Positions 58,713 through 64,000 of a stretch of DNA of 64,000 nt are shown here, piece by piece. Location of the stretch: the NCBI GenBank assembly GCA_945859605.1, contig OX243816.1, forward strand, positions 29,264,368-29,328,367, read 5' to 3'. The translations under genes and the position numbers were made by a program. The stretch's first letter is position 1. The number at the start of each line of letters is the position of its first letter. Origin of the DNA: Lumbricus rubellus. Taxonomy: Eukaryota > Annelida > Clitellata > Crassiclitellata > Lumbricidae. The notes under the pieces were generated by a model, which saw only the letters and a program-made list of their open reading frames with translations, had not been told where the DNA came from and ran no database searches.

Positions 58713-59094
58713 TGATGAAGAGTCCTAGAACCCTGCTGCTTACAGACACATTTGGAGCATTCTTTAGGTTTGGGTATACATGTGTATATACAGGGTGGCT
58801 AAAAAAAATGTACCACCGGATAAAATGCGATATCTTCACAACCGATTGAACTTTTTATGCGAAAAATTTCCAATTTGCAGGGGAATGAATTTCCAACAAT
58901 CCCTGAAAGTTTCAGTTGAAACTTTTCATGTTTGCAAAAGTTACAGCTGTTCAAACTTAAAATTTCGTTTTTTCCAATTTTCGCGGAAAATGACTGTCAC
59001 TTGTAGATTTCCATGTCAAATGATATCACTTTTCACTACGACCTCAGAATTTCGTTTTGCAATTTATTGTAAGGTATAATGAAAGTGTCCACTC

Positions 59095-59530
59095 CCTGCC
59101 TTAGCACAAGCTCAACTTCTTTTTGTGAAGCTCAGTATGGCCTTGGTGGTCGGGTCCTGCGGCAACTGACCCCACATTAGCAGCAAGACCTGCTTCAGCT
59201 GGCCAATGTTCTCCAACTTGGGATGAAATGTCTTGCAGCGTTCCAGAATAGCTCACCAAACGTGATAAGCAAGAGGGCTAGGGTCTGGCGAGTTTGTTAG
59301 TGATCTTTGCCAATGCATTTTACTGCAGTTGATGGCAAAAATAAGGTAGCGCCATCATAATCAAACTTGCCGTGCGAGCAAGCAGGCGCACCGTCCTGCT
59401 GGAAAATAAAACCAGACGTTAGAGCATACCTGGTCTTCAATGAGTCTGGGTAAGAGAGTTCAAAGATGAGTTTGACATCTAACCTACTGAAAGGTATTAA
59501 ATGCAGTCTTTTCTTGCAGCCGTAACACAT
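59095..59530 (-). pseudogene. Broken mariner-type transposase
   Basis: The minus strand reads SGFIFQQDGAPACSHGKFDY (the FQQDGAPAH block with the second catalytic Asp), then, after a frameshift, SPDPSPLAYHVW, a stop, AILERCKTFHPKLENIGQLK. The SPDLNPID motif has its Asp replaced by Ala in the LAYHVW part. Frameshift and stop show that it is dead. Confidence 0.75.
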
Positions 59531-59852
59531 GCCATCATATCTGATGTCAAAACCACGATGTGCTTTGCAAACTTGACCCTTTCAATTACCAAGCAAATTT
59601 CTTGAAAATCGTACATTTTCCATCAGACCAAGCGACCACTTCCTGCCTCGCTTCCAACATCTGATCTTCGTTGCATAAACATGTTTACAGATAGCCTTTA
59701 ATATGCTCAGGCTCCACTTTTCAGTGGGTATTTTGCTATGATTACGCCACGTCCCAGTCTCCGTGTTTCCAGTTTATCTTCCGCAGAAACTTTGCCCATG
59801 ACGTTCAGTAATGGATTCATGAATTGAGTCCTTAATCTATAAAATATCACTA

Positions 59853-61509
59853 CCGTATTTTCGCGAATATAACACGCGGGTTATACAAAGTTTTACAAAC
59901 CACGCACCCTGCCCGCGTGGTATACTCGGGGGCGTGCTATACAAATTATTTTTTACACACCCAAATTTTGAACCAGATTATTTTCAGGTCATGGTCAGAA
60001 ACTGCTGTAAAAAGGTTTTTAAACTTAGAATATGGAGGCATGGACGTCGACGAAACGATAGGGCGTAACGTCCGATATATTCGTTTATCATCATTATCAT
60101 AAAATGTCAGAGCCGTAGAAAATCACAATTGAAAATGAAAAAAATATTATTTGACCTTAAATATAAACGTCAAATATTACTGTGTATAAATTGTAATTGT
60201 CGTTTTCAATTTTAAATAAACGAATGAACACATGCTATTTTGTATTATCGCTCGCACAGCGCTAGGTATGGAGTTCAGGAAATTAGGGCTTTTAATTGTT
60301 ATAGCGCATAATTTTGCGATTTTCAAAGTCTAGTTAAACGTCCTTTTCAGTGTCATCCGCTGCCTCTTTCACATTAAAAATATAAATATTGTCCACGGCA
60401 TCTAAAATGAACTACAATTTTACCAGAATGGCTAGCCAGTTACCAAATAGTTTCATCCCAGTTCCTGTTCTGTCACATGGCGAATGCGGTGAATGTCATT
60501 CTGTGAACCCGTGTAAAAGTAAGAATTTCCTGGCTAAACCCACTTTATTTTCGTCAATTGATATATCAAACAATTATTAATCGCTAGATTTGACAAAACT
60601 GGCATAATTTTAAGCTCATTCTTCAAGGAAATGGCGAGTTTATACGGGAATCTATTTCTCCGCAAGGGCCGCCATCTTGGATTTTTCGAATGTGCGAGCG
60701 TCAAAGTAACGCGAGTACGTTCCCACTTTAAATATATCTTCCACTTATATATACCCTTAATTATATAGTCTCGGCCTAAAGACATAAAATTTCACAAATA
60801 TATTTCATTTCTTGGTCAAGAAAAGTCGTTATAAGAGAACGCCAATACTAGGTTTAAGTGCAGAGTATACGATCGTCATTACCACATGGCACAATAGTAG
60901 ATTACACGCTCGTTATTTAAGGTTATATGGAAGTGTGGTTGCTTAAATAAATTCTGGCTTCAATATAACTTCGATTGTCGAAAAATGCTACAATCGGCGC
61001 ATCCTTAAATTCGCTAAAAAATACTTTTAACAAGGTTGCTTTGCTTGATGAAACCGGCTTATATCGAAGTCTTCCTATCAAATTATTCACTTCATCAATG
61101 CCATAAACTTTAAACGACGAATACCTTACCTTGTGAAGACCTTACCAGTGCCAGCAAAGAATCGGAAACAAGATAATTCGCGCTTACAGTCAATCTTTAT
61201 ATTTATGTAGAAAACTTTATTGAAACGTTCATTTTAGCAAGAACCTTCCATTTTCCTTCAAATAGACTTTCATCAAACGGATTATTTTAATTTGCGTTTA
61301 ATTGAACCAGTTATGACTATACACACGAGTCACATTAACGTTAGCGTACATGTTCGAATACTCACGTGTAGATTGACACACGGAAATGGGTGCGTCTTAT
61401 AGACGGGTGCGTGTTATATAACTCAATTTTTACTGAAATCGCAAAAAGTAGCGTGTTATATTCGGGTGCGTGTTATACCCGTGTGCGTGTTATATTCGCG
61501 AAAATACGG
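59853..61509. mobile_element. Non-autonomous element with CCGTATTTTCGCGAATATA ends, long copy
   Basis: Starts CCGTATTTTCGCGAATATAA and ends with the complement, flanked by TA (59851-59852, 61510-61511). It shares CACGCACCC..CGCGTGGTATACTCG and the GTGCGTGTTATA repeats with 49727-50538, but is twice as long (1657 bp). The extra middle contains GCCGCCATCTTGG. No transposase frame was recognised. Confidence 0.9.
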
Positions 61510-61837
61510 TAAATACCAACAGTTTGCTTCATAAACAGCTTCTTTACAGCTCTTAGTGAGGTCGTAGGACATCATCATCATTTCTTATGATGTAATTTGC
61601 AAAAAATCTTAACGAAATCACATTGTATTGGAGCTTGATTCTCCGGATATTTGAAAAAACGAAATTTTAAGTTTGAACAGCTGTAACTTTTGCAAACATG
61701 AAAAGTTTCAAGTGAAACTTTCAGGGATTGTTGGAAATTCATTCCCCTGCAAATTGGAAAATTTTCACAGAAATATGTCAGTCGGTTGCGAAGTTATCGC
61801 ATTTTATCCGGTGGTACATTTTTTTTGAGCCACCCTG

Positions 61838-62943
61838 TATAGAAATTATATCAGGTGCTCTCTGTATACTTAGGCCTTTATATATTTAACAAATTAAGAT
61901 AAATGAGACATTATATTTAATCATTGACTCAAATCACAAGTTTTGTCTGTAGTATTATGTAGGAGGTGAGTATTGGTTGCCAGTGTAGTAAGCATTGAAT
62001 GATTATCCAATGATGGGCTATTATCTGCAAGTGTTATCTCTAAATTTTTAATTACTAGCGGTTGATTATTCTGCAATTGACTAGGAAACAAGAAACCACA
62101 TTTTAATGTCTTTATGAAGCCTTTTCCTCTGGACCATGGCTAGGCTGGTTACATAGATATATGCATATGTGATTTTATGCAGTGCTTTGTAAATTGCAAT
62201 TACACTTCTGTATGTATGTATCATCTTGATTATACAAGTGCTTGGGTTGCAAGTACAATTACTTGAAAAGTACTTGAGTGGTAAAGGTATTGGTAGGTAC
62301 GGCATACTTTGGAAAGTATACAAATTTTCTTTGTATCCATGATCAAGAAGGTGCACATTCTTGGTGTATACAATAATTTATGATCATTCAGTCGTGATAG
62401 TAAAACATAGAATTAAGGGTGTTTCTAGGAGACTTCCATTTGCAAAAATTATTTGCTTATAATTAGGGTCCTGCGAATTAAAAAAATTCAATCGAATCCC
62501 AATTAAAATTGGGACAAATGTTCGAATTCAAATGAAATCTAGAATTATGTGTGTACCAGTTTGGTATTCACATAGCGAGTGCCTGATTGCACATGCGTAC
62601 TGTGGTTGCACAAATATTAATATGTCAATGGAAGCTTTCTAACTTTTCTGCAGTTTAAAATCAATGAAACTAAAAAATTAGGTTCATACTAAGTGAATGA
62701 AAAAAATGATACAATTATAGGCGCTCATTTTATAGCCACTTGTGCTGTTCTTTCCGTGATCCATCTATGTCTATTAAATTTAGTCACTCACTTTAATGTC
62801 TAAATTGCACAGTTTCTAATTCGCAAAGAATTTTGACCTACCAAAAGTCTGAGAGAATCAAGGAATAAATAGGTCACACAAGCAAGCTTGCTATATTGTG
62901 TCCCATCATAAATATTAGAACTTTTACAGCCACTTTGGCCCAC
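61838..62943. other. Noncoding
   Basis: AT-rich. A 91-codon minus-strand frame at 62081-62356 has no recognisable features. Confidence 0.4.
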
Positions 62944-63057
62944 CTGCACAGACACTACCTCACTGACGGCCAAAATGGAGGGTGTGTCACATGAACTTCT
63001 GTCCAATTGTTTTTCTAACCTGTGCTCGCTAGATGTCGGCTCGTTGGTTGTGTTCAT
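62944..63057 (-). CDS. Candidate first coding exon, unrecognised
   Basis: On the minus strand an acceptor-like TTTTCAG (ends 63085) precedes ATG at 63057. The frame reads MNTTNEPTSSEHRLEKQLDR and continues to GTGCAG, followed by GTGGGC (donor, GT at 62943), giving 38 codons in phase 0. The stretch is GC-richer than its flanks. Following exons were not found. No family recognised. Confidence 0.25.
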
Positions 63058-63084
63058 GCTGCCTTGTGGCAGTAGAAGCAGCTA

Positions 63085-64000
63085 CTGAAAATTCTGAAAT
63101 TGAGTTAAATTTCGTTGCATCCTGCATTTAAATACAAGCAGCAGTTGAGCAACCAATCCATGAATAGTAACAATGATAACAATCAGTTTATAGCAAAGCA
63201 CAGCAAGGACTAATAATTTATTGATTCGTGACATTATAATCAAATGCTGCCGTCTAGTTCGGTACTGGATTGAATATTTAAGCCGTAGGCCTACACTGTG
63301 TACAGATCCCTATTTATAGTAACATTTGTGTATACAGTTATACACATATCTAGGTATGTGTATTTAATTGAACACTTGCTATGATGCCTTTGAAGTACTT
63401 CACAGTCCAGTGCTGCTTGAGGAAGCCTATATAATGTTAAAGTCATTAGTAATTTTTATGTTGATAAACAATCGAGCAGTATTCCTATATATTAAACTAG
63501 AAGAGTCACTTGACATGAAAAGTCCAACTGACGGATTTCCATCCACGGCTGTTGGGAACTCCTCTGCGTTCTTAAACTACTACACAGCATTGAACAAGAG
63601 GAATGACAACAGATTCTGGCGCCCGAGTCCCTTTTTGTGGTTAAAGATATGACATCTGGGCACCCCTCTACTTCTTGTGTCAGTGGAGAACAAACGACAA
63701 TTCCTTGCAGCCAACGCCTGATCCTAGATTGTCACCACAGTAGAATGACCATTGCCAATCCACAGACACTTGCTTTTCCATTGTAACCTGACACACCATA
63801 CATGTGATATCCTGGAACTTTTAGAATGGTCGTGAAAACTGTCCTAGGACTTGGAAACAATGGCAACTAGAGAAATAATTTCAAGAACACAGTCATATGA
63901 AACATGCATTTGTTGTCTTCATTAGATCATCTGTGTAAAAATTTCCATAAATTTATAGCTCTGCTAGACATGAATAGCTCTGCAATGTCCTCTACTGTAA
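63085..64000. other. Noncoding window end
   Basis: No gene I can support. A 94-codon plus frame at 63368-63652 is unrecognised. Confidence 0.35.

Larger units (their letters stand above)
58791..61837. mobile_element. Mariner-like element with about 190-bp inverted ends
   Basis: The left end CAGGGTGGCTAAAAAAAATG pairs with the right end over roughly 190 bp (58791-58982 against 61648-61837) with scattered mismatches, flanked by TATA duplicates. The interior has a broken mariner transposase on the minus strand (59095-59530) and a complete inserted element (59853-61509). Subtracting the insert gives about 1.4 kb. Confidence 0.9.

Noticed and set aside
57331..58715. Many frames rich in Tyr/Ile/Cys or Pro/Ser
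   Set aside because: Products of the TA, ATGT and purine-only simple repeats.

Overview
This is animal nuclear DNA: AT-rich, with few genes, introns with GT/AG borders, poly-A signals, and a heavy load of decayed LINEs, tRNA-derived SINEs and short inverted-repeat (MITE-like) DNA transposons. Nothing points to a bacterial, viral or organellar source. The gene content (an SLC52 riboflavin transporter, an ankyrin/SOCS-box protein, a large secreted protein of an invertebrate-type DUF7042-7045-like family) together with the repeat families suggests a marine invertebrate. I cannot fix the phylum from the sequence alone. Confident protein-coding loci are three. (1) A riboflavin transporter gene on the minus strand, 15008 down to 11272: a tiny first coding exon, one large exon and a C-terminal exon. 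(2) A 713-residue secreted, probably GPI-anchored, two-module cysteine-rich protein on the minus strand, 20154-18013. (3) An ankyrin-repeat/SOCS-box protein with an N-myristoylation-like start on the plus strand, 32605-33771. Weaker coding candidates are at 1168-1335(-), 25262-25636(-), 37709-37836(+) and 62944-63057(-). The genes look like unrelated neighbours and I see no pathway linking them. Layout: 1-3.4 kb is mostly noncoding. 3.4-4.5 kb is a composite inverted-repeat element holding two smaller elements and a 71-bp tandem array. 5-6.3 kb has a LINE 3' end and a long GACA microsatellite. 9.2-10.3 kb is a broken copy of a multicopy invertebrate mobile-element-type gene. 11.3-15.1 kb is the transporter gene. 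16-17.5 kb is a LINE remnant split by a hAT-like MITE. 18-20.2 kb is the secreted-protein gene. 20.6-21.6 kb is a six-copy satellite-like array. 21.7-31 kb is LINE/SINE debris. 32.6-33.8 kb is the SOCS-box gene. 36.3-40.7 kb is a cluster of MITEs, several with exact 8-bp target duplications. 41-55 kb is noncoding DNA with hAT, mariner and LINE copies. 56-57.2 kb is a hAT nested in a hAT. 57.4-58.7 kb is microsatellite-rich. 58.8-61.8 kb is a mariner-like element that carries another transposon. The most unusual signal is a family of inverted-repeat elements at 3546-3737, 3766-4012, 38709-39025 and 39424-39741. They share an internal core containing GGTCGGTTAGGG but have different terminal inverted repeats. 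The two best copies are 317 and 318 bp long, have exact but different 8-bp target duplications, match from about base 31 inward on both sides, and have unrelated outer 30 bp that are nevertheless complementary between the two ends of each copy.
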